A DNA stretch of 64,000 bases, from contig NZ_RMVE01000002.1 of assembly GCF_003865345.1 (NCBI RefSeq), forward strand, positions 682,001 through 746,000, written 5' to 3'. The notes under the pieces are model-generated. The model was given only the letters and a program-made list of their open reading frames with translations, made no database searches and was not told the origin of the DNA. Position numbers and translations under genes: made by a program. This document shows, in pieces, positions 35,063-45,221 of this stretch. Origin of the DNA: Nonlabens xiamenensis (GTDB lineage: Bacteria > Bacteroidota > Bacteroidia > Flavobacteriales > Flavobacteriaceae). Within the stretch, counting starts at the first letter, position 1; each line of letters opens with the position of its first letter.

Positions 35063-36424
35063 TTATAATCCTCTTACTGCGTTTTTAAATTGGCGTCCCC
35101 TGTCTTCATAATTATTAAATAGGTCAAAACTTGCACAAGCAGGACTCAACAATACGTTGTCGCCAGCCTCGGCGAGTTTGTAGGCCACCCTGACCGCATC
35201 TTCCATCGAACTAGTTTCTACCATCTGATCTACACAATTACCAAATGCTTCTACGATCCTGGAATTATCCGTTCCCAGACATACAATGGCTTTGACGTGA
35301 CGATTGACCAGGCTGTAGAGTTGGGTGTAATCATTTCCTTTATCTACACCGCCTACAATCCATACGGTAGGATGCTCCATACTGTCCAAAGCATAATAAG
35401 TGGCATTGACATTGGTGGCTTTAGAATCATTGATGTACTGGACCTTGTTGATTTTCAAAACATTTTCCAGACGATGTTCGACACCTTCAAATGAAGTCAA
35501 GCTTTGTCGAATAGTTTCCTTGCGGATCTTGAGCAATTTTGCAGCGGTTGAAGCTGCCATGGCATTGGCTGTGTTGTGTTTTCCTTTGACAGAAAGTTCT
35601 TGTTGGGGCATGTTAAATATGGTATTATGCGTGTAAATTGTAAGTTGATTGTCTTTTATGAATGCGCCTTGATCGAGCAGTTTTTCCATGGAAAAAGGCA
35701 CCAATTGGGCACGTGTAGGTTGGTTTTTTAGCGCTTTATTAATGGCAGGATCGTCCACATTGTAGATCAGATAATCCTGTTCGTCCTGATTCATCGTAAT
35801 CCTCATTTTACTGGCCACATACTTTTCAAATTTCCCATCATACCGATCCAAATGATCTGGTGTAATATTGAGAATGATCGCAATATGTGGTTTAAAGCTA
35901 TCAATACCGTCCAGCTGGAAACTACTCACCTCCAACAGTCTGTGGCTGGAAGGACCTTCGGCTACCTGCTCGGCAAAACTCTTTCCAATATTTCCTCCAG
36001 TGGTATGATCGAGATCGGCTGTATTTAAAATGTGATCGATCATGCGTGTGACCGTGGTTTTCCCATTGGCTCCAGTAACAGCAATGATGGTTTCATCGGT
36101 AAACCAGGAGGCAAATTCTACTTCTGAAATGATTGGAATACCTCGCTCAAGAATTTCTCTGACCAGTTGTATTGTATCTGGAATTCCTGGGCTTTTGACT
36201 ACCAGATCGGCTGCGAGTATCTGATCCATGCTGTGCTTGGCTGTTTCATAAGGTATAGCGTGGTTTTGTATCGCTTTCGCGAAAGCGGGATCTAACTGCC
36301 CTCCATCACTCAAGAACACCTCATACCCTTGCTGCTTTCCAAGAATAGCCGCTCCAACACCACTGATACCTCCTCCAAGGACCACAAGTTTTTTACCGGT
36401 ATGTTGTTGATCTACCTGCATCAA
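35063..36424 (-). CDS. murD: UDP-MurNAc-L-Ala:D-glutamate ligase
   Basis: A 453-residue Mur ligase adding D-glutamate. Visible are the N-terminal [14 protein letters not shown] fold, the P-loop [24 protein letters not shown] and the C-terminal [22 protein letters not shown] block typical of MurD. The frame starts MMQVDQQ; the second Met is equally possible. It overlaps mraY by 4 bases. A palindrome copy gives AFAKA in the N-terminal domain ([11 protein letters not shown]). Confidence 0.96.
   Translation of the reverse strand: MMQVDQQHTGKKLVVLGGGISGVGAAILGKQQGYEVFLSDGGQLDPAFAKAIQNHAIPYETAKHSMDQILAADLVVKSPGIPDTIQLVREILERGIPIISEVEFASWFTDETIIAVTGANGKTTVTRMIDHILNTADLDHTTGGNIGKSFAEQVAEGPSSHRLLEVSSFQLDGIDSFKPHIAIILNITPDHLDRYDGKFEKYVASKMRITMNQDEQDYLIYNVDDPAINKALKNQPTRAQLVPFSMEKLLDQGAFIKDNQLTIYTHNTIFNMPQQELSVKGKHNTANAMAASTAAKLLKIRKETIRQSLTSFEGVEHRLENVLKINKVQYINDSKATNVNATYYALDSMEHPTVWIVGGVDKGNDYTQLYSLVNRHVKAIVCLGTDNSRIVEAFGNCVDQMVETSSMEDAVRVAYKLAEAGDNVLLSPACASFDLFNNYEDRGRQFKNAVRGL
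36272..36287. repeat. Dispersed palindrome, copy 9 (16 bp)
   Basis: Perfect palindrome CGCTTTCGCGAAAGCG in murD, read as AFAKA. Confidence 0.95.
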
Positions 36425-37653
36425 CGTACTTTAAGGGTTACAATACTGATAATAGCCAGCAGGATACCGACGATCCAGAAACGGACTACGATCTTGCTTT
36501 CATGAATACCTCGTTTTTGATAATGGTGATGCAATGGTGACATCAGGAAAATTCGTTTTCCCTCACCAGTCTTTCTTTTGGTATACTTGAACCAGCTTAC
36601 CTGCATCATCACCGATAAGTTTTCCATCAGGAATACACCACATAAAATCGGGATCAGTAATTCTTTTCTGGTGGCAATAGCTAAAACAGCTATTATTCCA
36701 CCAATGGTAAGACTACCTGTATCACCCATGAACACCTGCGCAGGGAAGGTGTTATACCAAAGAAATCCAACTAGGGCGCCTGCAAAGGCTGTGATAAAGA
36801 CCACCATTTCACCCGAGTTGGGGATATACATGACATTCAGATAATCAGAAAAGACGATATTACCCGAAATCCAAGCAAACAAAGCCAAGGTAATTACTAC
36901 AATTGCGCTGGTACCAGCAGCCAGACCGTCAATTCCATCAGTGAGATTAGCTCCGTTAGACACAGCAGTAACAATGATGATCACGATAGGAATAAAGATC
37001 AACCAAGCCCAATTTGCCAGACTGGGATCAATCCAATCAATCAGCTTGGCATAATCAAATTCGTTATCCTTGACAAATGGAATCGTCGTCTTAGTGGATT
37101 TTTTGGCCTCCTGGAATTCCAGCGGAGAGTTTTGTGTGAGCAACTCCTGTTCGTAGGTAGGATTGATTACCTCTTCTTTGATAGTGACTCCATCATGAAA
37201 GAACATGATACCGCCAATGATTGCCCCCAGACCCACCTGTCCTATTACCTTAAAAATGCCTTTAAGTCCGCCTTTATCTTTTTTAAAGATCTTGATGTAG
37301 TCATCGGCAAACCCGATCATTCCCATCCATATGGTTGTGATAATCAACATCACTACGTAAATATTATCGACCTGACACAACAGAAAAGCAGGAATTAAAG
37401 TAGCTAGGATAATGATGATTCCACCCATGGTTGGGGTACCTGCCTTTTGTGCTTGCCCCTCAAGTCCCAGATCACGTACCGTCTCTCCAACTTGTTGACG
37501 CTGGAGGTATTTGATGATCCGTTTACCATAAATGGTAGAAAATGCCAAGGACAATACAAATGCGATAGCCGACCTAAATGTGATAAACTGAAACAGGGAG
37601 GCTCCTGGTGTTTGAAATTGTTCTTCTAAATATTTAAAGAGATAATAGAGCAT
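36421..37653 (-). CDS. mraY: Phospho-MurNAc-pentapeptide translocase MraY
   Basis: A 410-residue polytopic membrane enzyme forming lipid I from UDP-MurNAc-pentapeptide and undecaprenyl phosphate. Signatures are [28 protein letters not shown] (the catalytic aspartates), [12 protein letters not shown] and [12 protein letters not shown], plus the [12 protein letters not shown] loop. It is longer than the typical 360 residues because of an insertion around residues 155-200, a common feature in Bacteroidota. Confidence 0.96.
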   Translation of the reverse strand: MLYYLFKYLEEQFQTPGASLFQFITFRSAIAFVLSLAFSTIYGKRIIKYLQRQQVGETVRDLGLEGQAQKAGTPTMGGIIIILATLIPAFLLCQVDNIYVVMLIITTIWMGMIGFADDYIKIFKKDKGGLKGIFKVIGQVGLGAIIGGIMFFHDGVTIKEEVINPTYEQELLTQNSPLEFQEAKKSTKTTIPFVKDNEFDYAKLIDWIDPSLANWAWLIFIPIVIIIVTAVSNGANLTDGIDGLAAGTSAIVVITLALFAWISGNIVFSDYLNVMYIPNSGEMVVFITAFAGALVGFLWYNTFPAQVFMGDTGSLTIGGIIAVLAIATRKELLIPILCGVFLMENLSVMMQVSWFKYTKRKTGEGKRIFLMSPLHHHYQKRGIHESKIVVRFWIVGILLAIISIVTLKVR

Positions 37654-37655
37654 GC

Positions 37656-39122
37656 TTATTTTTTGAATTGGTTGAGAAAATCTGCCACAATTTTGCGGTC
37701 ATCAAAATCATGTCGCTCGCCATTGATCTCCTGATAGGTTTCATGACCCTTGCCCGCTATGAGTATGATATCATTTTTGTTGGCCAATTTTGCCGCCATC
37801 TTAATGGCTTGTCGACGATCAGTAATACTGACTGTTTTTTTAAAATCTTGTGGCTGAACCCCTTTTTCCATATCCGCTATAATAGCATCTGGATCTTCTG
37901 TGCGCGGATTGTCGCTGGTCAGGATCACCTGGTCACTTAAAGAGCCAGCAATAAGAGCCATTTTTGGTCTTTTGGTGGTATCCCGATCACCCCCACAACC
38001 CACCACCGTGATCAGAGTTTCGTTTCTGGTCCGTATGCTATTGATGGTCTCCAGTACATTTTTAAGCGCATCTGGTGTATGGGCGTAATCAACAATAGCC
38101 GTAATTTTTTCTGTAGCCGTCGTAAAATATTGGAATCGACCGGCCACACCTTCCAGTTCCGAAATAGTCTCCAATACCTCCATCTGCTCCAACCCTAACT
38201 CCACAGCTACAGCATAAATGGCTAACACATTATAGGCATTAAAATGACCTACCATTTTTGACCAAACTTCCTGGTCATTGATCTTAAGCAGCAGCCCGCC
38301 GAATTGATTTTCAATGACCTGCGCCCTGTAATCTGTAAAGGATTTAAGGGCATAACCTAGTTTCTTGGCTTTGGTATTTTGAAGCATCACAGGGCCATTC
38401 TTATCATCAAGGTTGGTCAGTGCAAACGCAGTTTTTGGGAGTTGGTCAAAAAAGCGTTTCTTGACATCCCGATACTCGGCAAAGGACTTGTGATAATCTA
38501 GATGATCATGAGATAAGTTGGTAAAAACACCTCCAGCAAAATATAACCCAGTCACCCGTTCCTGTGCGATTCCATGACTGCTTACTTCCATAAAGCAGTA
38601 GTCCACGCCAACTTCTACCATACTGGATAAATGTGCATTGATGGTCAATGGATCTGGCGTAGTATGCCTGGTAGGAACGACCTGTTCATCGATTAAAATT
38701 TCAACGGTAGAAATAAGCCCGGTTTTGTAACCAGACCTTTTGAACAGTTGGTACAAAAGAGAAGTCGTGGTGGTTTTTCCGTTGGTACCAGTGACGCCCA
38801 CAAGCTTAAGTTGAGAGGAAGGATTGCCGTAAAAATTGGAGGCCATAAGCGCAAGTGCGGCATGCGAATTAAGCACCTGAATGTAGGTCACACCTTCTTC
38901 CTGATAATCTGGCATATCTTCCAACACCACAGCGACAGCACCTTGGGTCACCGCTTTTTCCACGTATTCATGTCCGTCGGTAGCAGTTCCCTTTAAGGCT
39001 ACAAAAACATCGTTGGAACCAATTTTTCTAGAATCAAACTGAACCTTTTCAATGACAAGGTCAGTATTGCCGACCACCATTTCCAAGTTTACCTTATATA
39101 ATATGTCTTTGAGATTTGTCAT
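37656..39122 (-). CDS. murE: UDP-MurNAc-tripeptide synthetase MurE (meso-DAP type)
   Basis: A 488-residue Mur ligase. The P-loop [16 protein letters not shown] and [12 protein letters not shown] are present, and the amino acid binding motif is DNPRTEDP. The DNPR form is associated with meso-diaminopimelate rather than lysine, so the peptidoglycan is predicted to be DAP-type. It overlaps the PBP gene by 4 bases and precedes mraY by 2. murF is not in this cluster and must lie elsewhere. Confidence 0.96.
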   Translation of the reverse strand: MTNLKDILYKVNLEMVVGNTDLVIEKVQFDSRKIGSNDVFVALKGTATDGHEYVEKAVTQGAVAVVLEDMPDYQEEGVTYIQVLNSHAALALMASNFYGNPSSQLKLVGVTGTNGKTTTTSLLYQLFKRSGYKTGLISTVEILIDEQVVPTRHTTPDPLTINAHLSSMVEVGVDYCFMEVSSHGIAQERVTGLYFAGGVFTNLSHDHLDYHKSFAEYRDVKKRFFDQLPKTAFALTNLDDKNGPVMLQNTKAKKLGYALKSFTDYRAQVIENQFGGLLLKINDQEVWSKMVGHFNAYNVLAIYAVAVELGLEQMEVLETISELEGVAGRFQYFTTATEKITAIVDYAHTPDALKNVLETINSIRTRNETLITVVGCGGDRDTTKRPKMALIAGSLSDQVILTSDNPRTEDPDAIIADMEKGVQPQDFKKTVSITDRRQAIKMAAKLANKNDIILIAGKGHETYQEINGERHDFDDRKIVADFLNQFKK

Positions 39123-41098
39123 AAAAGTGTAAGCGTAACTTTATCAGTAGATGCGATTCTAGTTCCGGGTTTGAGACTCTGGGAAGCCACTTTGCCCTTC
39201 CCCTTGACCACCACCTTAGCTCCTAAATTTTCTACGATCGCCATGGCATCCATAGCCTCCATTCCTCTCAGATCAGGCAGTTGGTTTGAAGTGGATTGTG
39301 CCTGAGCGAAGTAAGTCTTTTGGGATTCTTGTATTTTTGTAGGGATGCTTTTCGGCAGCTCGACCTCATCAATGATGGGGTTGTTGGCGTAAATTTTTTG
39401 GGCAATCTTTTTAAATACAGGCCCTGCCACGATGTTTCCATAATAGCCCTTGGTGATATTGGGCTTATGGATCACCACGATACAACTGTACTTGGGTTGG
39501 TCTGCCGGAAAATAACCGGCAAAGGATGCAATATAATTTCCTGCGCTTTTCCAGTATTCTGTTTGACAAGTACCGGTCTTTCCTGCCATGGAAAAATTCT
39601 CGCTGTACAGATTATCTGCCGTACCTCGTTTCACCACATTTTCCATCATCACCTTGACCTTGTCGATGGTGGATTGTGAGCAAATAGCAGGATTAATGAT
39701 CTCCCGGTCAAACCTTTCAATCAACTTGTCTTTTGATTTAACTTCACGAATCATGCGTGGCTTGACCATGACGCCGTTGTTGGCCACTGCATTGTAGAAA
39801 GTCAAAGTCTGTAAAGGCGTAAGCTGCACACCATAGCCAAATCCCATCCAAGGTAAAGACAAGCCACTCCAACTGGCATCATCAGGATGTGGAATCATAG
39901 GAATACCTTCTCCTTTTATTGGAAGATCCAGTTTTTTATTGAGATTCATACTGTACAATCGGTCTACATAATCCTCAGGTCTGGATTTGTAGTTATCATG
40001 AATCATTTGGACCAAGGCAGTATTGGAAGAAACCTCAAATGCTTTGGCCACGCTTATCTTGCCATAACCACCGTATTTGGAATCCCGAACATTTCGCCCG
40101 TAATAGGAAATTTTGCCTTTTTTGGTATCAAAGACAGTACTTGTATCAACCACTTTGTCCTCCAAGGCGGCAATCACACTCATCAGTTTAAAAGTTGACC
40201 CAGGTTCATGGGATTCCCAGACGGCATAATTCCGCTTTTCATAATATTTCCCACTTGATCCCCTTCCTAGATTGGACAAAGCCTTTATCTCACCAGTAGC
40301 CACCTCCATAACGACGGCTGTTCCGTGATCGGCCTCAAAATATTCCAATTGCTCGAGCAAGGCATGATGGGCCACATCCTGCATATTGACATCTATTGTG
40401 GTGTAGACATCATACCCATCTTTGGGATCGACTTCGGCGGCGCTGGAAATGGGTTTCCATTGCTTTTTACTGATCTTCTGCTCTAAACGAACCCCATCAC
40501 TGCCTCTCAAGTAGGGAGCAAATGCCCCTTCCAGACCTACTGGAGCGCTACCGTTGCGATCATAGCCAACAATACGCTCTGCCATCTTACCCAGTGGATG
40601 TTCACGTACTACGCGTTTCTCGACAATCAACCCACCTCTATAAGGGCCTTTTTCAAACAACGGAAAGTCTCTAATTCTTTTGTACTCTCCATAATTAAGG
40701 TTTTTGGCGATCAAAAGGTATCTATTGCGATTAGTGCGCGCCTTTTGCAGTTTTTTCAGGTAATAAGATTTGGATTTGTCAAATTCCTGCCCCAAAGCTT
40801 CGGCTAGTGGCGCCACGTTTTCGTTAAAATCTTTCGCGGAAGCGGACAAAGCATCAAAGCGGATATCATATTTACTGATAGAGGTCGCCAGTAATTGACC
40901 GTTGGCATCATAAAGGTTTCCTCTAACGGCCGGGATAGTGTCATTTCTAAAAATGCGCTGTTCTGCGCGGGCGCGATAATCTTCGCCTTCCACAAATTGA
41001 ATGTTGACAATCTGAGCCACGACCAGCAAGGCAATAACGACAAATGCCGCGCTCACCAGATAAGCCTTATTCAGTATGTTTTTATCAGTCGTTGGCAT
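39119..41098 (-). CDS. ftsI: Division transpeptidase (PBP3/FtsI-type) with PASTA domain
   Basis: A 659-residue class B penicillin-binding protein: one N-terminal membrane helix, a dimerisation domain (RGNLYDANGQLLATS), and the transpeptidase with STFK (catalytic Ser, near residue 300), the SSN motif, and KTGT. A C-terminal PASTA domain (LPDLRGMEAMDAMAIVEN to the end) is present. It cross-links septal peptidoglycan with FtsW. It overlaps ftsL by 14 bases and murE by 4. A two-mismatch relative of the dispersed palindrome lies at 40830-40844. Confidence 0.95.
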   Translation of the reverse strand: MPTTDKNILNKAYLVSAAFVVIALLVVAQIVNIQFVEGEDYRARAEQRIFRNDTIPAVRGNLYDANGQLLATSISKYDIRFDALSASAKDFNENVAPLAEALGQEFDKSKSYYLKKLQKARTNRNRYLLIAKNLNYGEYKRIRDFPLFEKGPYRGGLIVEKRVVREHPLGKMAERIVGYDRNGSAPVGLEGAFAPYLRGSDGVRLEQKISKKQWKPISSAAEVDPKDGYDVYTTIDVNMQDVAHHALLEQLEYFEADHGTAVVMEVATGEIKALSNLGRGSSGKYYEKRNYAVWESHEPGSTFKLMSVIAALEDKVVDTSTVFDTKKGKISYYGRNVRDSKYGGYGKISVAKAFEVSSNTALVQMIHDNYKSRPEDYVDRLYSMNLNKKLDLPIKGEGIPMIPHPDDASWSGLSLPWMGFGYGVQLTPLQTLTFYNAVANNGVMVKPRMIREVKSKDKLIERFDREIINPAICSQSTIDKVKVMMENVVKRGTADNLYSENFSMAGKTGTCQTEYWKSAGNYIASFAGYFPADQPKYSCIVVIHKPNITKGYYGNIVAGPVFKKIAQKIYANNPIIDEVELPKSIPTKIQESQKTYFAQAQSTSNQLPDLRGMEAMDAMAIVENLGAKVVVKGKGKVASQSLKPGTRIASTDKVTLTLL

Positions 41099-41414
41099 CT
41101 CGAGATGGGGAAATAATTATTTTTTGAGGTGGGTTTTTGGCAGGAGCGATTCCTTTTTTTTCAATATTTCTGGCTATGGTAGACTCCATTTGTAGAAACA
41201 TGAGTCTGCGTTCCAGGTCAGTGTACTCACTATGAAGTTCAGTGACGCGCTCATTCAGTGCAGCCAGCCGATGTACCTTTTTCTCATAGGTGTGACCGGT
41301 ATAAATCATAACGATAGCCAGACCGGCAGCAAACAGGATGAACCTCCAGTTTTTAAAAGCATCCTCATTGGTCAGAAAGCTACCTTTTAATATGTCATAG
41401 ACTTTGGCCGCCAT
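41085..41414 (-). CDS. ftsL: FtsL-like cell division protein
   Basis: A 109-residue bitopic protein: a short cytoplasmic N-terminus, one membrane helix (FILFAAGLAIVMIYTGHTYE), and a periplasmic coiled coil (residues about 45-85: RLAALNERVTELHSEYTDLERRL). Sequence is poorly conserved in the FtsL family, but topology, length and position between rsmH and the PBP gene support the call. It shares one base with the rsmH stop and overlaps the PBP gene by 14 bases. Confidence 0.85.
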   Translation of the reverse strand: MAAKVYDILKGSFLTNEDAFKNWRFILFAAGLAIVMIYTGHTYEKKVHRLAALNERVTELHSEYTDLERRLMFLQMESTIARNIEKKGIAPAKNPPQKIIISPSRDAND

Positions 41415-42331
41415 TATACATCTTCAATTTTTTCAGCGATACGCAGCTTAGCGCTACGAGCGCGGTTATTCTCTTTAATTTCTTCTTGACTGGGAACAAT
41501 CAATTTGCCCACACGTTTGAAGGGTACGCTGGCCCTACCGAACACATCTTTTTCAGGCTCTCCTTCAAACAAGCCGTTTCTGATATAGCGTTTAACTGGC
41601 CTATCCTCCAGAGAATGGTAAGAAATCACGCTGAGCCGTCCGCCAATTTTCAATAACTGCTTGACTTGCTCCAGAAAACTGTAGAGCACCTCCATTTCCT
41701 TATTGACTTCTATACGTATGGCCTGGAATACTTGTGCCAGCAATTTGTGCTCGATGCGCGAAGGCACTAACGGAGCGCAAACCTCCTTGAGGTCGGCAAC
41801 GGTTTCTATCTTTTTCAATTCCCTTGCGGCGACAATGCGGCGACTGAGTTTAGGAGCCACGCGCAACTCGCCATAGGTTTTGAAAATCCGCGTAAGATCT
41901 TCTTCGGCGTATTGGTTTAATACAACAACAGCATCCAGCTCCTGATCTTGATTCATTCGCATGTCTAATCTGGCGTCAAATCGGGTGGAAAAACCTCGAT
42001 CGGGAATATCAAATTGATGCGAACTCACCCCTAGATCAGCGAGTATACCGTCGACATGGGTCACACCATAGAGACGCAGGAACCGTTTCATATACCCAAA
42101 ATTCTCATTGATCAAAGTGAATCTTTCATCATCAATGGCGTTTCCCAAGGCATCTGTATCCTGATCAAAAGCAAATAGCTTCCCGTCTGGCCCTAGCCTG
42201 GAAAGGATTTCACGAGAATGACCACCACCTCCAAAAGTGACATCCACATAGATGCCTGAAGGATTTACCTCTAGGCCATCTACAGCTTCCTTGAGCAATA
42301 CCGGCTTATGATATGAGGTCTGTTGTGTCAT
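41414..42331 (-). CDS. rsmH: 16S rRNA (cytosine-1402-N4) methyltransferase
   Basis: A 305-residue SAM-dependent methyltransferase (MraW/RsmH). The SAM motif DVTFGGGGHSREIL, the SSHQFDIPDRGFSTRFDARLDMRM block and SYHSLEDRPVKRYIRNG are all present. It modifies C1402 of 16S rRNA. It is the second gene of the cluster and overlaps mraZ by 26 bases. Confidence 0.97.
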   Translation of the reverse strand: MTQQTSYHKPVLLKEAVDGLEVNPSGIYVDVTFGGGGHSREILSRLGPDGKLFAFDQDTDALGNAIDDERFTLINENFGYMKRFLRLYGVTHVDGILADLGVSSHQFDIPDRGFSTRFDARLDMRMNQDQELDAVVVLNQYAEEDLTRIFKTYGELRVAPKLSRRIVAARELKKIETVADLKEVCAPLVPSRIEHKLLAQVFQAIRIEVNKEMEVLYSFLEQVKQLLKIGGRLSVISYHSLEDRPVKRYIRNGLFEGEPEKDVFGRASVPFKRVGKLIVPSQEEIKENNRARSAKLRIAEKIEDV

Positions 42332-42773
42332 TTCCCATTACTTCTTCTGCGAGATCAGCAAAGTCATCCAGTGAATCGTCTATCGCCGACTCATATCTTT
42401 GTTTATCCCAGATTTCTAAAATTCTAACCGAACTGGAGACCGTGATCTCCTTGGTGATTCCTGCAATGGTGATGAGGTCTTTCGGAATAAGCAACCTACC
42501 GTTACTATCCACCTCAACAGTTTTGACTCCAGCGGTAAATCGACGGATAAAATCATTGTGCTTTCTATTGAAACGATTCAATCCATTCAACTTCTCCATC
42601 ATCTTATTCCATTCATCCATAGGATACAGCTCAAGGCAAGGCTGAAATACAGCTCGCTTGATCACAAAGCCATCTTGCATGACTGGTGTCAACTGCTTTT
42701 TAATTGCAGCTGGCATCATGAATCTGCCCTTGGCATCGGCTTTACACTCGTATGTTCCTATAAAATTGACCAC
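42306..42773 (-). CDS. mraZ: Transcriptional regulator MraZ
   Basis: A 155-residue protein with two SpoVT-AbrB-like MraZ repeats: GTYECKADAKGRFMMPAAIKK at the N-terminus and VEVDSNGRLLIPKDL near residue 90. MraZ binds tandem repeats in its own promoter and controls the division/cell wall cluster. A fitting set of three 10-base repeats lies about 50 bases upstream of the start (42821-42849). This is the first gene of the 13-gene cluster. Confidence 0.96.
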   Translation of the reverse strand: MVNFIGTYECKADAKGRFMMPAAIKKQLTPVMQDGFVIKRAVFQPCLELYPMDEWNKMMEKLNGLNRFNRKHNDFIRRFTAGVKTVEVDSNGRLLIPKDLITIAGITKEITVSSSVRILEIWDKQRYESAIDDSLDDFADLAEEVMGNDTTDLIS

Positions 42774-42820
42774 TGAGATAGCTATTTACTAGCTATTAAA
42801 ATCAAAAATAGGAAAATTTA

Positions 42821-42849
42821 TACCACATTTTACCACATTTTACCACTTT
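42821..42849 (-). promoter_or_regulatory. MraZ-box operator repeats
   Basis: Three direct repeats with an exact 10-base period: on the plus strand TACCACATTT, TACCACATTT, TACCACTTTG. On the gene strand each contains GTGG preceded by AAA/AAT, which fits the AAAGTG-type repeats known as MraZ binding sites and the E. coli TGGG repeats with near-identical spacing. Position upstream of mraZ is as expected. Confidence 0.75.
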
Positions 42850-43039
42850 GTTAATAACTGTAGCCTTTTCTCGATAAATATGGCAGTTATCAACAATCCC
42901 CAAAATCGACCGAAGACATTCCCCCATCAGCGTTTATCAAGACAATTCAAATTGCCAAGTATTTAGCTCAGGTGGTGTCAAAAAGTGGGAAGGTGAATGT
43001 TTTGCCGTACGTTATACAAAACATTTCGTTAGAAATGGC
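42850..43039. other. Spacer between the divergent mraZ and hydrolase genes
   Basis: Together with the MraZ boxes and the hydrolase promoter, this makes a 316-base gap without a gene. I see no reading frame and no clear TAnnTTTG box for mraZ; a mraZ promoter should lie here, next to the operator repeats. Confidence 0.5.
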
Positions 43040-43072
43040 TTGTTTTTACTATTGTTAAAACGCCTATATTTG
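43040..43072 (+). promoter_or_regulatory. Promoter of the alpha/beta hydrolase gene
   Basis: TTG (43040-43042), a 22-base spacer, and a perfect TATATTTG (43065-43072); the ATG follows 17 bases later. Confidence 0.6.
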
Positions 43073-43089
43073 CGGCTTAGACTCATTCT

Positions 43090-43854
43090 ATGGCTCAGGA
43101 TCTTATCAAAGACGGGAAGTTTGAATATTATACGGCTGGAGAAGGCACCCCCATTATCATATTACATGGTTTGATGGGCGGACTGAGCAATTTTCAAGGT
43201 GTTATTGACTTTTTCCCTCCTAAAGGATATCAAGTTGTCGTACCCACGCTCCCCTTGTACACAACCTCATTGATCAAAACCAGCGTGGGCACCTTTGCCA
43301 AACATATCAATGAATTTATAGATTATATGGGCTGGGACCAGGTCATTCTATTAGGGAATTCACTGGGTGGACATATCGGGCTCGTTACCACAAAACTTTT
43401 TCCAGAAAGGATCAAGGCGCTGGTGATAACAGGAAGTTCAGGCTTATATGAAAGCGCCATGGGAGAAAGCTATCCCAAAAAGGGGGACTACGACTATATC
43501 AAAAAGAAAAGTGAGGACGTGTTTTACGATCCGGCAGTAGCTACAAAGGAAATTGTAGACGAAGTTTTTGCCACTGTTAATGACCGCAACAAGCTTATCA
43601 AGACCCTGGCTATTGCCAAAAGTGCCATACGACACAATATGGCCAAAGACCTCCCCAACATGGAAACGCCTACTTGTATTATCTGGGGTAGGCAAGATAG
43701 TGTCACCCCACCAGAAGTGGCCGATGAGTTCCATAAAAAATTACCAGATAGCGAATTGTTCTGGATCGATAAATGTGGCCACGCAGCCATGATGGAACAT
43801 CCAGACGAGTTCAATGAGATTCTCTACGCTTGGCTTCAAAAACGAGAGTTCTAG
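43090..43854 (+). CDS. Alpha/beta hydrolase
   Basis: A 254-residue cytoplasmic alpha/beta-hydrolase fold protein. The oxyanion segment ILHGLMGGLSNF, the nucleophile elbow GNSLGGH, a late Asp (WGRQDSVTPPEVADEF) and His (CGHAAMMEHPDEF) complete the triad. Substrate unknown. It has its own promoter and is followed after about 125 bases by engB; the pair is common in Flavobacteriia as far as I know, but that is memory, not shown here. Confidence 0.88.
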   Translation: MAQDLIKDGKFEYYTAGEGTPIIILHGLMGGLSNFQGVIDFFPPKGYQVVVPTLPLYTTSLIKTSVGTFAKHINEFIDYMGWDQVILLGNSLGGHIGLVTTKLFPERIKALVITGSSGLYESAMGESYPKKGDYDYIKKKSEDVFYDPAVATKEIVDEVFATVNDRNKLIKTLAIAKSAIRHNMAKDLPNMETPTCIIWGRQDSVTPPEVADEFHKKLPDSELFWIDKCGHAAMMEHPDEFNEILYAWLQKREF

Positions 43855-43941
43855 GAGCTACAACAAAGTGATTTATTCGATTTTTCCTATGGACTAAATT
43901 ATCCTGATCAGTTGATGTGACAGATGGTTAATGGTGATAGG

Positions 43942-43975
43942 TTGTGGTGGAAGCAAATACTTCTGCTTACCTTTG
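43942..43975 (+). promoter_or_regulatory. engB promoter, apparently for a leaderless transcript
   Basis: TTG (43942-43944), a 23-base spacer, and a perfect TACCTTTG (43968-43975). The chosen ATG at 43980 is only 4 bases after the -7 box, so transcription would start at or very near the start codon. Confidence 0.55.
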
Positions 43976-43979
43976 TTCT

Positions 43980-44582
43980 ATGATAATAAGCAGTGCCGAT
44001 TTCGTCGTATCCAATCAGGATGTTAAAAAATGCCCTAATGGCCAGTTGCCAGAGTACGCTTTTATCGGACGTTCCAACGTTGGGAAATCATCGTTGATCA
44101 ATATGTTGACCAACAGGAAAAGCCTCGCCAAAACTTCTGGCCGACCAGGTAAAACACAATTGATCAATCACTTTCTGATCAATAAGTCTTGGTATCTGGT
44201 TGATCTACCGGGCTATGGGTATGCTAGAGTTTCTAAAACCAGTAAAGCAAAGTTTCAAAAGTTCATTACCAATTACTTTTTACAGCGCAAACAGCTGGTC
44301 TGCGGTTTTGTACTAGTTGATGTACGTCATGAACCTCAACCCATCGACACCGAGTTTATGGAGTGGCTTGGAGCTAACGCCATCCCTTTTGGCATCATTT
44401 TTACAAAGGCAGACAAACTAAAACCCAATGCTTTGGAACGAAATATCGCAGCCTACCAAAAGCATTTGACCGAAGGCGCTTGGGAGGAAATGCCTCCCTA
44501 TTTTATAACAAGCTCTTCTAAAGGAATGGGAAGAGATGAGGTGCTGGAATACATCCATTCCATCAATGAGTCCTTACGCTAA
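43980..44582 (+). CDS. engB: Ribosome biogenesis GTP-binding protein EngB/YsxC
   Basis: A 200-residue TrmE-Era-EngA-EngB-type GTPase. The G1 motif [13 protein letters not shown]2 GRPGKTQ, G3 DLPGYGYA, and G4 TKADK are in order. EngB helps mature the large ribosomal subunit. I start at [10 protein letters not shown] (43980), where the family begins; the 12-residue longer frame from 43944 would run through the promoter. Confidence 0.95.
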   Translation: MIISSADFVVSNQDVKKCPNGQLPEYAFIGRSNVGKSSLINMLTNRKSLAKTSGRPGKTQLINHFLINKSWYLVDLPGYGYARVSKTSKAKFQKFITNYFLQRKQLVCGFVLVDVRHEPQPIDTEFMEWLGANAIPFGIIFTKADKLKPNALERNIAAYQKHLTEGAWEEMPPYFITSSSKGMGRDEVLEYIHSINESLR

Positions 44583-44631
44583 CATCCATATTCGAGCTGA
44601 TCAATCAACATTGTAGACAATAAGTGATCGA

Positions 44632-44859
44632 TCAACGAGTTGTTTGTCGTCTGATATCCCTTAACAGCCCTTCAATGCCATTGACTTTCATATCATAAAC
44701 GGTTTGCATATATCGTCCCAACTTACCCTTAGGGAAACCTTGCCTGCGAAACCATACATAATATGCCTCAGGCAAGTCGCTCAGGTATTTCCCCTGATGC
44801 TGTCCAAAAGGCATGGTATACCAAGCCAAATCAATAAGTTGCTCGTGTTCTGAAGGCAA
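44632..44859 (-). CDS. DUF3820 family protein
   Basis: A 75-residue protein with the DUF3820 pattern MPFGQHQGKYLSDLPEAYYVWF and RQGFPKGKLGRYMQ. The function is unknown. No ATG gives the full domain: the frame is closed by a stop just upstream, and a TTG at 44859 fits best, since family members have about 15 residues before the MPFG motif. It lies 20 bases after gldC on the same strand. Confidence 0.8.
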   Translation of the reverse strand: MPSEHEQLIDLAWYTMPFGQHQGKYLSDLPEAYYVWFRRQGFPKGKLGRYMQTVYDMKVNGIEGLLRDIRRQTTR

Positions 44860-44879
44860 AGAATAAGAATTTTAATGCG

Positions 44880-45221
44880 CTATTGTTTTTTAAGCTCCAG
44901 TTTTTCAGCAAAATAATCGCAAAAATCCATCATGGTATCCCTCATTTTAGTATCATTGGTAGCCCTGTGATAAGTATCGGCCATGGAAACCAGGGTTTGG
45001 TGAAAAAACACTCTCATCTCATCCACAGGCATGTCCTTTGTCCACAAATCTATTCTAAAGGATTCCTTGTCTACCGCATCCCACATGGAAACCATCATAG
45101 CTTTGGCATCAGCTGCATCAACTCCGCCATCAGGTGCACTCCATCTGATTTTCTCAGGCACTCGATTTTCATCCAGTTCGATTCCAATTTTGATTGTTGA
45201 TCTATGATTTTTATCAGACAT
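44880..45221 (-). CDS. gldC: Gliding motility protein GldC
   Basis: A 113-residue protein matching the GldC family: STIKIGIELDENRVPEKIRWSAPDGG at the N-terminus, DLWTKDMPVDEMRVFFHQTL in the middle, and MDFCDYFAEKL at the end. No signal peptide is seen. GldC is accessory to gliding in Flavobacteriia; its precise function is not clear. The start codon shares a base with the gldB stop, so they are coupled. Confidence 0.92.
   Translation of the reverse strand: MSDKNHRSTIKIGIELDENRVPEKIRWSAPDGGVDAADAKAMMVSMWDAVDKESFRIDLWTKDMPVDEMRVFFHQTLVSMADTYHRATNDTKMRDTMMDFCDYFAEKLELKKQ

Noticed and set aside
42821-42849. Iteron-like direct repeats as a possible replication origin
   Set aside because: Only three copies, no DnaA boxes or AT-rich unwinding region seen, and the position and GTGG core fit MraZ sites better.
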